From NCBI GenBank assembly GCA_014549065.1, contig JACDOX010000217.1, forward strand, positions 817,769-881,768: 64,000 nucleotides of DNA. Direction: 5' to 3'. A model generated the notes under the pieces. It saw nothing but the letters and a program-made list of their open reading frames with translations, was not told the origin of the DNA and searched no databases. The position numbers and the translations under genes were made by a program. Source of the DNA: Cardinalis cardinalis. Lineage: Eukaryota; Chordata; Aves; Passeriformes; Cardinalidae. Shown one piece after another: positions 47,318-58,335 of the stretch (its first letter is position 1; every line of letters starts with the position of its first letter).

Positions 47318-48547
47318 AATTGTAGCTTTTGGCACCTAGTTCATAATATTAAAACTTGTCCTTTNGAAAATGTTATACAATATTCATTTGTACCAGCTGG
47401 GACAAAAAAACTCCAAAGCACTTGGAAACTGGATAATAATATATACACTTGAAGTAATTTCATAGCATTGACAACTATTGCCCAGCACACCAGAAGGCTG
47501 CTCTCAGTAAGGTTAAGGCAGTCACAGAAACACAAAAATCACAGTTATTGTGACTTTCCCACATCACTTGAAATGAGAAATGGCCAGCTCCACCTGNCCT
47601 AACTGTGCTGCCAGGCTGCTCTAAGCAGAGAAGACCAGTTGTCTGCATTAACNCCTTTTCCTTATAATGAACATTTCCCATTGGTGCAGAACAGTGATGA
47701 TGGCACTTGTACANCTGGGGCAGACGAGCACAAAGCTTGTTTGGGGTCACTGCAAGAGTCATCATAGGGTAAAGGACAAAGAAGATACCTTAAAGGCAAG
47801 TAAGTAACACACTTCACCCCATCCCCTTGGCTTTAGGAGCAGGATGAGGGGGGAGTCTGTGGACCCCCCAGTCACTGAGAGCCAAGCCAGCCACTGATGC
47901 ACCTGGGCAGCCGCATCCTCCTGCACCACCTCCCCCCAGCCCTGCTCCTCCTCAGCCACCNAGAAACCCCTGCTCCTTCCTGTCAGGGGCTGCTTCTGAG
48001 CAGAGAGAGGGAGAGCAGCTTTTCCAGCTGCTGGATCAGGGCTTGCCAGATCCCATTTTTTACAAACCCTAGGAGAGGTAAGGGTTTGTAAGCACAAAAG
48101 TCAAACTCCTCTTTCAGCACGGTCCCGTACCTACCGCACGGCCAGCCCCGAGCCCTGGCTGCTGAAAGCAAAAGCCATGGCCAGCAGCCACAAGCACAGG
48201 GAATGATGTGGCCCAAGGGATGCTTCAATTGGACTACAGAGGAGTGACACCAATGATGCTGCTATATTTAATCCTCTAAAAGCAAAAACCATGACCGAGT
48301 CTCCCTTGGGTACACTTTTAGGGGGGAGGTACAGAAACTCAAGGCACCAGAACGGATTTTTTGNACTCACTCAACCAGTTCTTAAAATATTACCCAAATG
48401 AAGTGATTACTGAGCCAAACTGGCCTGGTGCTTCCCACCCATCCATGCAGAGACCCACAGCAAGCAGTGCTGGAGCAGCCACGCTTCACACAGGGTTTGC
48501 TGCTGCTCCTCCAGGTCAGTCTAGTGCAGTTCACTCCTCCTTGCACT

Positions 48548-48919
48548 TCAAAGAAACTTCTAACACCAAATCTTATTTATCTTACACAGCATNGGTCAGA
48601 TGCATAAGGTGCAATATCACACATATCCAACGCCACAGGCTACAAAACTCATGGATAAACCACCTGAAGCCAGGAGAAATTCTGGCTGGAATTTCACCAC
48701 ACTTCTTAATTTTCAATCTCCACCCCACACNTGGACACACACCCACAGCCTGTACTGAGATGCACCAGCCCAGCAAGGCTCTTGCTCGGGATTTTTTGTC
48801 TCCCTAAAAGCAGCTAGCTCAGAAAAGTTTGGAANAACAAACCAGCCCATGGATCTGCTCCCTGCAGCTCCCTGTAGCAGAGCCACGTTCTGCATTGCTG
48901 CTCTGCAGAAATAGCTGGG
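48548..48919. repeat. Head-to-tail duplication, copy A
   Basis: Runs from TCAAAGAAA to AATAGCTGGG and is repeated at 48938-49353, about 390 bases on. Shared stretches include GCAATATCACACATATCCAA, CATGGATAAACCACCTGAAG, AGCCTGTACTGAGATGCACC and CCCATGGATCTGCTCCCTGC. The spacer between copies is only 18 bases. There is no coding signal. Confidence 0.93.
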
Positions 48920-48937
48920 AAAAGAATGTGTGACATA

Positions 48938-49353
48938 TCAAAGAAAGTTGTAACATATCAAATCTTATTTACCTTACACAGCATAAGTCAGGTGCATAAG
49001 ATGCAATATCACACATATCCAACACCACAGGCTACAAAGCTCATGGATAAACCACCTGAAGCCGGGAGAAATTCTGGCTGGAAATTAACTGCACCACCAA
49101 AATTCTTAATTGATGACAAAAGACCTGTTGATGACAAAAGACCTGTTGATGACAAAAGACCCACACATCCACAGCCTGTACTGAGATGCACCATCCCAGC
49201 AAGGTTTCAGAAACAGGCTCTTGCTTGGGAATTTTTATCTCCCTAAAGGCAGCCAGCTCAGAAAAGTTTGGAACNACAAGCCAGCCCATGGATCTGCTCC
49301 CTGCAGCTCCCGGTAGCCACGTTCTGCATTGCTGCTCTGCAGAAATAGCTGGG
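48938..49353. repeat. Head-to-tail duplication, copy B with 18-bp triplication
   Basis: Second copy of the 48548-48919 unit. It differs by substitutions, and by an extra insert at 49110-49162 made of three 18-bp units TTGATGACAAAAGACCTG (the last unit incomplete) that copy A lacks. A short insertion also lies near 49205. Confidence 0.93.
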
Positions 49354-50934
49354 TCATGGGCAGCCAGGCTGCAGCTGCAGGCACACNGGGTGACCTTGGA
49401 GAAATCCTTTTCCACAGCCACAACGCGGCCACTGCTCGTGGGGAGCCTTGNGGGCAGCACCAGAGCTCCAGGGCTCAGGTCTGCCCGCATCCTGACCAAT
49501 TCCAAGGAGTTCACAGAAGGTCTCATCCCTGCAGAAAGTGGTGGCACTCACCCCATGACATGCTGGGGGTCAGGACAGGAGCTTCATGACTGGGCAGGCT
49601 GGCAGGCACAGAGGAGCAGCACGGTGGAAAATTCCCTCCTCTTCGCCCTCTGGGTTTATATTTAGCTCTCTGAGGAGCAGGCTGTTGTTTTGGTGATACT
49701 TTGGCCCAGCCCTGCAGGGACCCCTGCAAAGGGAGCTGTGGCTCCCACCACTCGTGAGACCCACGGCGCTCTCAGCCCTCTGCTGCTCGGCAGAGCTGCT
49801 CTTATTTTTTCAGTTCTGTTTCCCCGAGTCAGCAGGCTTGCTTCCTCTTCCTCCTCCTCCCGTTTTGGGAGCAGAAAACGTCAGCCCAGGAGAGAGTTTG
49901 CATGAGGAGCANCATCCCAGCTCCTCTGCTGCCCTGGTCCCCCATGGCCATGGGAATAAAACTTGNCTTTCTGAAGGGATTTTCACTGCAGGAGAGAGTT
50001 TAGGTGAGCGCAGNTCTGCCACAAAGGCTCTGCCTGCCCTGTCCCTCCCCTGGGATGTGNGAAGGAGACTGGACCCAGCTCTCCAAAGAGCTCTGAGCAT
50101 CTCTGGCACCTCGCCCTGTCCCAGCCCGTTGGTCCAAAGTCTGCCCTGCCACAGATTCATGTTCATTAGGACTATTTCCCAGCAACATCATTTGACAAGC
50201 CACGTGACACGGGAGGGGGAAGGGAACAAAACCAAAACCACCCTTTCAGCTTGGGGTGTCNTCTTCTCCAGCTGAGATTTTACAGGGCAAGTGCAAACCC
50301 CCTCCATCCTGGCAAATGAAAGAAAAATTCTATGTAACATTATAAGAAAGAAAGAAAAAAGGAGGAAGAGTCTCAAACCACACAGGTGCCATTTGAGAAA
50401 TCAGAAATCTACCAGCAATAATAAATAGAAAAGTGGGATAAAGCTCATTCCCCTCCCCACCCCCCAGGACAGAGCCCATGGTGTCAGTTCTGCACACAAA
50501 TACAGGTGTTTTGGCAAAAAGTTGTGTGTCTTGTTCTGCCTATACTTTTGCTGAGAATGTAGCAATCCTTTGCTACTACTAGAAAAAAAAATATTGCATA
50601 TAATTAACCAATGCAGATTTGGGGATTTTCATTGGTATATGTTTGCATATTTGCATGTGTGCATATTTATCACANCTATTTATTTATGCAGGTATCCATA
50701 GCTGAAAATTAACCTACATTGGAGCTGGCTGTGTCCCACAGTCTGCCTGATCTCCATATACAAAAATCTGGATCTCACTCGCACAAATCAATTACCCACC
50801 GAACTGATCCGNGCAGATTTCCCGTGCAAAGTTTTGCATTTACAGCAAAAGGCCATCTGCTTTCTATAACCACGCTGGTTCCTGGACACCTCGGCCCTGT
50901 GCAGAGCTGGAAGTCACAGAGGTTTCCCCTCCCT

Positions 50935-51200
50935 CCCTGCTCTGGGTCGAAGCTGGGAGTGAGAGAGGCTGGAGCCAGCGGGGATCCAGCAGCGAACGCA
51001 GCGCGCGTGGCCGCGCTCCACGCGGCCCTGCTGGGCACGGCGGTGAGGCGCAGGCAAGGAGGCAGTTCCAGGGCAGGCTGCTCTGGCTGGGCTTTNCCCC
51101 CGCTTCTGGAGGCCAGGAGGCTGAGTGCTGCTCCGGATAAAGCGCCTCCAGCCCCGATCCTGCCCCCTGAGCGGGGCCCTGCCAGAGCTGGGTGTGACAC
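50935..51200. promoter_or_regulatory. Minor CpG-rich cluster
   Basis: A locally CpG-dense stretch, clearest at 50995-51035 (ACGCAGCGCGCGTGGCCGCG). It stands apart from the main island by about 600 bases of ordinary AT-richer DNA. It could be an alternative promoter or enhancer; no start-site element was seen. Confidence 0.4.
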
Positions 51201-51965
51201 AAGCATCCTCAGGCTCCACAGGACTCTCCAAAATGAAGAAATCAATCAGAAGCTCACTTCAAACCTGCAGCGAGCCACGAGAGGCACGGACGGAGCAAAC
51301 CGCTCTGAAATTCAGGTTTTTTACTAGCACTCTAATTAATCTGTTTCGTGACCCACCCCAAGTATTTTCTCTAGAAACATTATCTACACTGTTTTGGGGT
51401 TTCTTTATTTCTTTTTCCAGCCCTCAGCCAAGCCCTGGTAAACGTTTCTGCCCACGATAGAGGCAGGCCAAGGGAATCTGTGCTTTGTGAAGGCAACAGC
51501 ATCTCCTGGGCTCGGAAATACCCAGCACTGGGCAGAGATGCTCGCAGCCCTCCGTGTTTTTTACTGGATTATCACAAAACACTGCTACCTCTGCAATTTG
51601 CAAGTAGTTTTTAATCCGTCAAAACAGACTTTTAGTGTTGCTCGAGGATTCAAAAGGAAAATATGCACATCTGGTTTCAATCGCCAACTGAAGTTTTGTC
51701 TATCAGCCTATTTCATAACAAATTACGCTCACTTTTCACTCCAGAGGATTTCCTAAGGAGGGGATGAGCTGCCAAGGTACACCAGCGTCTGTGGAGACCG
51801 CACGGCACCGAGAGGCAGCGGCACAGCTCAGTGACAGGCGCCGCGCTGTTACCAACTCTCTCCGCGTCAAGTAAATCAAAATTATTGAGGAAAAGCCCCT
51901 TAGCCGTGAAATCTCCGCGTACAGCTGTACGTGNAACCTTCACGTACCTCAGAACCCGATCAACC

Positions 51966-51973
51966 TGACGTCA
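51966..51973. promoter_or_regulatory. CRE palindrome TGACGTCA
   Basis: A full consensus CREB/ATF site at the left edge of the CpG island, about 20 bases from a consensus - strand donor. Confidence 0.6.
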
Positions 51974-52539
51974 CTGGAAGGAGAAACAAGACTTACAGGC
52001 TTTCCAGGACAGCCCCCCTGCCAGGGCACTGCGCGCTGCGAGGCGCTGCCGGGTCCCACCGCAGCAGCGTCGGGGGCTGGAGACCGCCGGGGGCCCGGCC
52101 CGTCCGTCTGTCCGGCTGCCCCGAGCCGCCTCACGCGTGCCAGGAGCGAAATGCCAGGCACGGCACGGTGGGAAGGGCGCGCTGGCCCTGGGAGAGCCGG
52201 AGAGCATCTCCGCGGGGATGCTCGGGCTCGGCTCCGCGGGGCTGAGACCCCGAGCCCGGGCAGGGCTGCACCGAGCCCGGGGCACCCGAGCTCCAGCGCC
52301 CCCGGAGCAGCGCCGAGCCCGGAGAAAGGAAAGCACGTGTTGATCCTTTCGCAGGAAATAATTCCAGTGGCAAAGGCAGAGGGCTGGGAGCGGGTGAGGA
52401 CCGCTCGCTGCCCGCTCCCAAACTCCGGCGAGCCGCCCATCCCCGCACGTCGGGCTCAGCATCCCGCACCCCCCGCCGCTCCGGACACGCATCCCACCGC
52501 CGCCCGGGCGGCTCCTCCGCCGTGCCCCCCGCTCACCCC

Positions 52540-52548
52540 GGGGCGGGG
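52540..52548. promoter_or_regulatory. Sp1-type GC box
   Basis: GGGGCGGGG inside the CpG island, close to the GGC-triplet run. Confidence 0.5.
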
Positions 52549-52794
52549 TGAGCCCCGACGGCACAAAGGCGAACATCCCCAGCCCGTTCCGCGGGGATGC
52601 GGCGGCGGCGGCGGCGGCGGGGGGTACCAGCCTCCTGCCCCATCCGCTCCGAGCCGCCCCGTGCCCGGGCAGGGCGCACCGCCGCCCTTTGTCCGCTCCC
52701 CCCCGGCACCCCCCGGGGCTGCGCGGCCCCGCTGCGCCCCGAGCATCGCTTACCGAGCGCGTCCCGCGGGGGCGGCGGAGCGGCCCGGCCGGGC

Positions 52795-52924
52795 NNNNNN
52801 NNNNNNNNNNNNNNNNNNNNNNNNNNNNNNNNNNNNNNNNNNNNNNNNNNNNNNNNNNNNNNNNNNNNNNNNNNNNNNNNNNNNNNNNNNNNNNNNNNNN
52901 NNNNNNNNNNNNNNNNNNNNNNNN
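52795..52924. other. Assembly gap (130 N)
   Basis: 130 unresolved bases between a GC-rich stretch and a GGA-triplet run. This is a typical GC dropout in a promoter; its true length is unknown. Confidence 0.98.
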
Positions 52925-52970
52925 GGAGGAGGAGGAGGAGAAGGAGGAGGAGGAGGAGGAGGAGGAGGAA
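52925..52970. repeat. (GGA)n-type purine tract
   Basis: GGA triplets broken only by one AAG, directly after the N gap. On the - (FAM53B sense) strand it is a pyrimidine tract. Confidence 0.9.
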
Positions 52971-53507
52971 ATGTGCTTGTCACTTCCTGAGCGGAGCCAG
53001 CGCCGGCAGAGCCCGGCCCGCACCTGCGGAGCGCCCGCCCCGGGAGCCGCGCACCGCAGCGCTCGCTGCGAAGGGAGGCGGGGGAGACCCTCGGCTGCCG
53101 CCCCGAGCGGGCATCCCCGGGGTTAAACATCGCCAGAAAGAGCGTGTGTGGAGGGGGAGGGAGTCCAAAAATAATAAAAAAGGGGGATTCGGGCGGCGGT
53201 GAGGCGCTGCCCGACGGGGAGCCGCGGGCTGGAGCTGGCAGCGGCAGCAGCGCCCGCACTCGGCCCCGCAGCCCGGGATGCTGCGGGCGCGGCTCGCGTG
53301 GGGCTCCGCCGCCCGTTCGGAGGCCGAGAGTGACTCCTGGTGGCACGGCCGGCCCGGGGAGGAGCAGAAGAAGCGGACGCGCCAGCAGCTCATTGAGGGG
53401 TCCCCGCGAGAAGTAGCGCAGAAGTTTTGGCGCATCACAGATGGNACACCATGCGCCCCTGCACCCACCAGGGAATNAAAATCCCNCTCCTTAATTTTTC
53501 TCACNCT

Positions 53508-53835
53508 TTCATNGAATCATTGAATNGTTTGNGTTGGAAAAGACCTTTAAAGATCAAGTAGTTCCACATCCCTGCCATGGGCAGGGATGCCTTCCACTAT
53601 CCCAGCCTGCTNCAAGCCCCAGTGTCCAACCTGGCCTTGGACACTTCCAGGGATCCAGGGGCAGCCACAGNTNNTCTGGGCACCCCGTGCCAGGGCCTCC
53701 CCACCCTCACAGGGAACAATTCCTTCCCAATATCCCATCCAACTCCACCTTCTGTCCATTTGAAGCTGTTCTCCCTTATCCTGTCAGTCCAGNCCCTTGT
53801 CCCAAGTCCCTCTTCAGTTCCCTTGAAGCCTGTTT
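53508..53835 (-). mobile_element. CR1 LINE 3' fragment, antisense, about 330 bp
   Basis: Antisense: 'gttggaaaagacctttaaag', 'gccatgggcagggatgcctt', 'aacctggccttggacacttc', 'ggcaccccgtgccagggcct', 'ttcttcccaatatccc'-like sequence, then 'ttctcccttatcctgtcagt'. It sits right at the edge of the CpG island and has several N bases. Confidence 0.93.
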
Positions 53836-56800
53836 AGGAAAGGTCTCCTGCAGCACTGAGAGGAGAGGTACATCTGCTTGGCTTCACGTGGGAATGGCCT
53901 TCAGCAGCACTGAGCNCTCAGTGACATTTCCCATCCAGCCAGGCTGCACCACGCACAGCATGCGGGCTCCTTCCGAGAGCGAGCGTAACGAGCGAACAAG
54001 GAAACGACATGACAGCTAAAAGGAAGATTTAGGACTCATTACAAAACAGAGCCCAAACATTAATCTTAAACATATGCGAGCAGACAGCACGGATGCCATC
54101 AGGAATGAATCTGGGGCTGAATTTCATCCACCCGGCTGGATGGCCGGGCACGGTGCTGGGGATGGCGTGCAGGGACAAGTAAGGGACAAGTAAGGGCATG
54201 AATGGCAAGAGAGGCTGGGGCTGTGAGCTCAGCAGGGCTCCGGGTGTCCTGCCCTGCTGTGCACTGCCCAGGACAACAAATTACTGTCGAGGAAGACTTG
54301 TCACTTAGTATTTAACGCAGTGAAGAAAGAGGGAGGCAAGCAGAAGTTGCGGGCAGATACTTAACAAAGGAGCAGCTCCCACCAACACAGCGAGGGCTGA
54401 TCTCAACAAAAGTGGCTCCGTGCTCAGTACACATAAAATGGAGCAGGAGTGGCCAGTCTGAGTGGGTGATGAACGGGGAGAAGGGTTTGATGATGTGAAG
54501 GGGCTTTTGCATCATGTTCCTCCATCCCACTCAGTATTTGCTTTTCTTATCACGTGTTGAGACTGGTAGCAATAAAACACTTGCTAACTCCTTTTCCAGA
54601 ACTTCGGGAATCGAGTCTGAAAATGTTTTTTTATGGTTTCCCAGTGGAATATTTCAGCAATAAAGCTCAGAGCGTAATTGAATCCATTCCCGTGGCAGCC
54701 TTGGGCTCCAAGACTCAAGCAGAAAGTTGTTTTCTGTCTGCTTCTGCAGCTCGCTCCAAACCCAGCATTTTCTGCCTCTCATCCTCTGTGCTTCCCAACA
54801 GATGAGCAGGCTGTGGAGAATTCCCAGCACGTGTGAAAGCCTGTTGCTGAAGCACAAACCTGTTTTGCACAGACAGTATTTTCAGTCATGCTGTTCAAAT
54901 AACTGGCTGCCCAAAGGCCCTGGTTCCGGGCAGTGCTTTTTCCCTTTGTCAGAAGGGGGGAAAAGAAAATAAATAACTTTCAAGCTTTAAAGAGCTGACC
55001 AAGAGGTTTAGTCTTCACGGAGAGAAAATTCATTCAGTTCATTTGTGAGTTGATTTAATTTGTGTTTTTGTCTCAGATGTCATTGCCTTTGCTACCCACT
55101 GACTGGGAGCCTTCCTGTTGGGGATGGAAACAGTGGATAGGAAAAAATCTAATGATCCCCACGGTCCTTCTGAAGTGATTGTGGGGTCCAAGCCATTAAG
55201 ACATGTCGATGTAGCAGTGCTAAGCCCTGTGGGTAGACAGCATTTCCTTCACTCCCTGTACACAGGATCTGGCTGCAGTTACAGCCTTCTTTCCATGTGG
55301 CCTTTCCAATGCTTCGCTGTCTCTCCAGTTTGTTGTTATTCATGTCATATGCACCAGGGTTACCAACAATTTCAGAAGTTTGTGCCTTTCACAAGGACTC
55401 TGCGCTGTCCTTCCAAGCACCTGAGCCATCCCAGTTATTTATGGGTCTATCCTTCTGCTTCTCCTGCCAGGCAGAGAACACAGGTAAGGGCTTGCCCAGG
55501 GCCAGAGAGTCAGAGTGTCCCAGCCACAGGCTGATGTCCCAGTCACCCAGCTGTGCTGGCAGCCACATACTTACAGGGACATGTTGGCTACACCAAAGGT
55601 CTCCAGGAACACCCTTCANTTTCAGGGGAAAGCCTCAAATCCACAAAATCCTTATAACAGCAAGCAGAAGTATTTTTAATCTTCCACACCCAGGGAAAGA
55701 GCTTATCTCTCTAATATGATCAATGTGCTCTGTGTCAGGAAGTACCTGAATCACAGATGCCCTAAACAGGTGAAGCATTGCTGTGTAGAGGGCTGAGATG
55801 AGGAGTGTAATTCTGACTACATTTGGCATGTGATAGGATTTCCACCAAACTTAAAAANCCCTTTTTTATGCCAGAGGCCATTTGCTGCACACATGCAACA
55901 GCTTTGTGCTTGCTGCCTCCCTCCCTGCCTTGGCAGAGGGTGTGACACCTGATCTAGGTGCCCCAGACTGGGGGCAATGGAAACATTGATGGATAAAATA
56001 AATAGGCCATGAAATACATAAGGGAGCCTAGATGTGTTCATCACTTTGTCAGCCACATTTGGGTCTCAACTGGTTTTATATAAGCCCAGAGTTATTTGTC
56101 CATCATCCACAAAGCCAGAGGCAGCTGCAGACATGCCCCAAAGCATCACCCTACCCTGGATAAGCAGCAGTGCAGCACCCATNGAGCCGAGGAGCCCTGG
56201 GGTAGGGCAGCAGCCAGCAAGGCTAATCACTACTGAAAACTGGGGTGAAAGATCCTTCTGCTTGAATTTCAGTTCTCAGCCCTATCAACAGCTAAAATTT
56301 CTTTATACAAGCACACTGTCCTCACCTCTACTCGACACATGACACTGTCCATGCACACCTGGCTGCTGCAGTGACTGTGCTGAGGTTTGTGTCTGTTCCC
56401 TCACTGGGCTCTATTAGCTCTGCTTCTCCAGCACGGGCTCGTGCACTTGTGATTACCCAGAATTTATGTGTTACCTGGCAGCAGCTGGTTTGCCTGACAG
56501 CACTCAGCTTCATTTCCAGTAACAGAGAAATGGGCTCATTTCAAGCTATTCTGTTACCTAACAAATGGAAATTAAGCCGCAGGTTGGCTTTCCCCTTATT
56601 TGTGTTAAACAAAACAGGCCAGCGTTCCTTTTCCTCCTTTGTCTGGAGGCTATAACACCTCATCCCCTTTCACTGAAAGCCCTTGGTAGCCATTAATTGC
56701 TCCTCAATTTAGCTGCCACCACAAGGGTTAGGTCATGCTCAACCTACTTGCAGCCAAAGCATGGGACAGAGCCGTGCCCACCCAGAGCAGGTAAGGCTGT

Positions 56801-58200
56801 GCAGGGCAGCCTCCCCCTCCTCTCATCCCAGAAAAGGCAGCAAGCAACAGGAATTCAAAGGCAGATCTCCACATGGCTTTGCAAGGCCCTGGCCCAATTA
56901 TTTCCTTTGTGCTCTGCTATTTTACAGGAGATGATTCCATACATTAAAATGCTTGGAGGGCCTATAAAATGAAGCAGTTATTGTTGCAGCAAGCCGTGTT
57001 CTGCACCTCTCGGCATGCTAAGATCAGGGAAGCAATCCCAGTGCCAAAACACTGAAAATTTTGCTGTATGTTGCTAAATACCACGCTTAAAGATTTTGTC
57101 TGGTATGAAATAACACAAAATTTGGCAGCCTCACACCAGGCACTCTGGCTCACAGCAGAACAGACACAGCAGAGTATATGCACAGGCAGATTTTCCTCAC
57201 AATGGCTACAGTGCTGNCAGTGCATTCCTGGAATGCAGAAATACATGGAAGCCACTGTCAGCGATGAAGAGAAGCCTGCTGTGCCTAATGCAGCAGAAAA
57301 GCTATTCAAGAACTTGTCCTTACATAAAAATAACTCCAGAGAGGCTGTGTCAGCTCAGCTGTGCAGCTGTGCAGCTATCTGTGTGCTGTGCCTGCACACC
57401 TGGCCTCACCCTGCACTCCTGGGAACAAACCCAGCGGTTCTAAGCGAGGGATTTCAGTTCATCCCCTCATTTGCCCATTCATTTGACTCTTTGGGCTCCC
57501 AGATTTCATAGCCAGCGCAGAATTGAAATAATTCTGATGCAGATTGTATGAGAGAACATTGTTTGCTCTCCAGAGAATCACACCTGAGATCTGTGTGGTG
57601 GGACATGCACTTCCTCACCCAGGTATAATGAGCTCTGTTGTAAACAGCAACTGCAGGTTTAAAACCCCAAATATCTGAAAGCTCCTTTTAAATATTGGTT
57701 GGAAAAGTACAAGNTAAAAAACCAAACCAAACAAACAANCAAACAAAAACCCCACAGCCCTGAACCTCCTTTGTTATAGGTGTTAAACACCTCAAATCCT
57801 ATGATACAATCAAGGCAGCTGGCTCTTCCCAGATTTCAGAAATGGTGTTGCAACAGTGGGTTTGAATTCCAGAAGGTGAGCCCATAATGCAAACAGCTAT
57901 TTCAGCCTCAGTAATGCTTTGCTGATGCTCTCAATAANGATTTGCAGGAATATTCTCCTGATGGGACAGAGAGCCTGTAATCACATGCTGCATCACTGCT
58001 GGCCCTGCCTGGAAAAGAAGCTGCCATAATTTTGTTGATGTTTCTGATGTAACCCAACAGCTCTTAAAAAACAGTTTTAGCTCCCAGAAATTCTTCATGT
58101 TGCACCACAAAATTATACTGAGTTTCAAGAACAGAATATTCATTTCATATCTCCTAAGCCTTCAAAAAAGAAAAATCAACCTTTAGAAAAGCAGCCTATG
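53836..58200. other. Intergenic DNA, FAM53B promoter to EEF1AKMT2
   Basis: No exon or RNA gene was recognised in this 4.4 kb and there is no clear CR1 copy. Some of it may be regulatory DNA upstream of FAM53B. Open frames are short and unsupported. Confidence 0.55.
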
Positions 58201-58204
58201 GACA

Positions 58205-58335
58205 GCANGGCAGGGCAGGCTGGGGAGGGTTTGGAGTAACTTGGTTTAGTGGCAGGNGTCCCTGCCCATGGTAGGGGATTGGAATGAGACGCTTGTTAAA
58301 GTCCACTCCAACCCAAATCATTCTGGGATTCTTGA
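58205..58335 (+). mobile_element. CR1 LINE 3' fragment
   Basis: Sense: 'gcagggcaggctggggaggg', 'tggagtaacttggtttagtg', 'gtccctgcccatggtagggg', and 'caacccaaatcattctggga'. Confidence 0.88.

Larger units (their letters stand above)
35358..51996 (-). other. FAM53B: FAM53B 5' intron (presumed)
   Basis: About 17 kb lie between the first coding exon and the CpG island taken as the promoter. No FAM53B coding sequence is expected here. Besides the listed CR1 copies and duplications it has one candidate terminal exon on the - strand (41145-41332). The remaining stretches show nothing I can name. Confidence 0.6.
51780..53445 (-). promoter_or_regulatory. FAM53B: CpG island, presumed FAM53B promoter and first exon
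   Basis: About 1.7 kb of very GC- and CpG-rich DNA lies upstream of the FAM53B start exon and is the only strong island in the window, so it is the likely FAM53B promoter, with transcription leftward. It includes a perfect CRE (51966-51973), an Sp1-type GGGGCGGGG (52540-52548), a GGC-triplet run (about 52597-52620) and a GGA-triplet run (52925-52970). Two good - strand splice donors, GTAAGT at 51996-51991 and GTAAGC at 52753-52748, could end alternative 5'UTR exons. No TATA box is obvious. The link to FAM53B is inferred from position. Confidence 0.75.

Noticed and set aside
49110..49162. Short direct repeats considered as a CRISPR-like array
   Set aside because: The units are contiguous with no spacers, in a vertebrate intron; this is an ordinary tandem repeat.
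51971..53202. Several long open frames of 190-350 codons on both strands in the CpG island
   Set aside because: They run through the 130-base N gap and through GC-rich simple repeats; stop codons are rare there by composition. None shows family signal.
55455..55485. A 13-base + strand stretch between CAG and GTAAGG
   Set aside because: Too short to support, and no neighbouring gene on that strand needs it.
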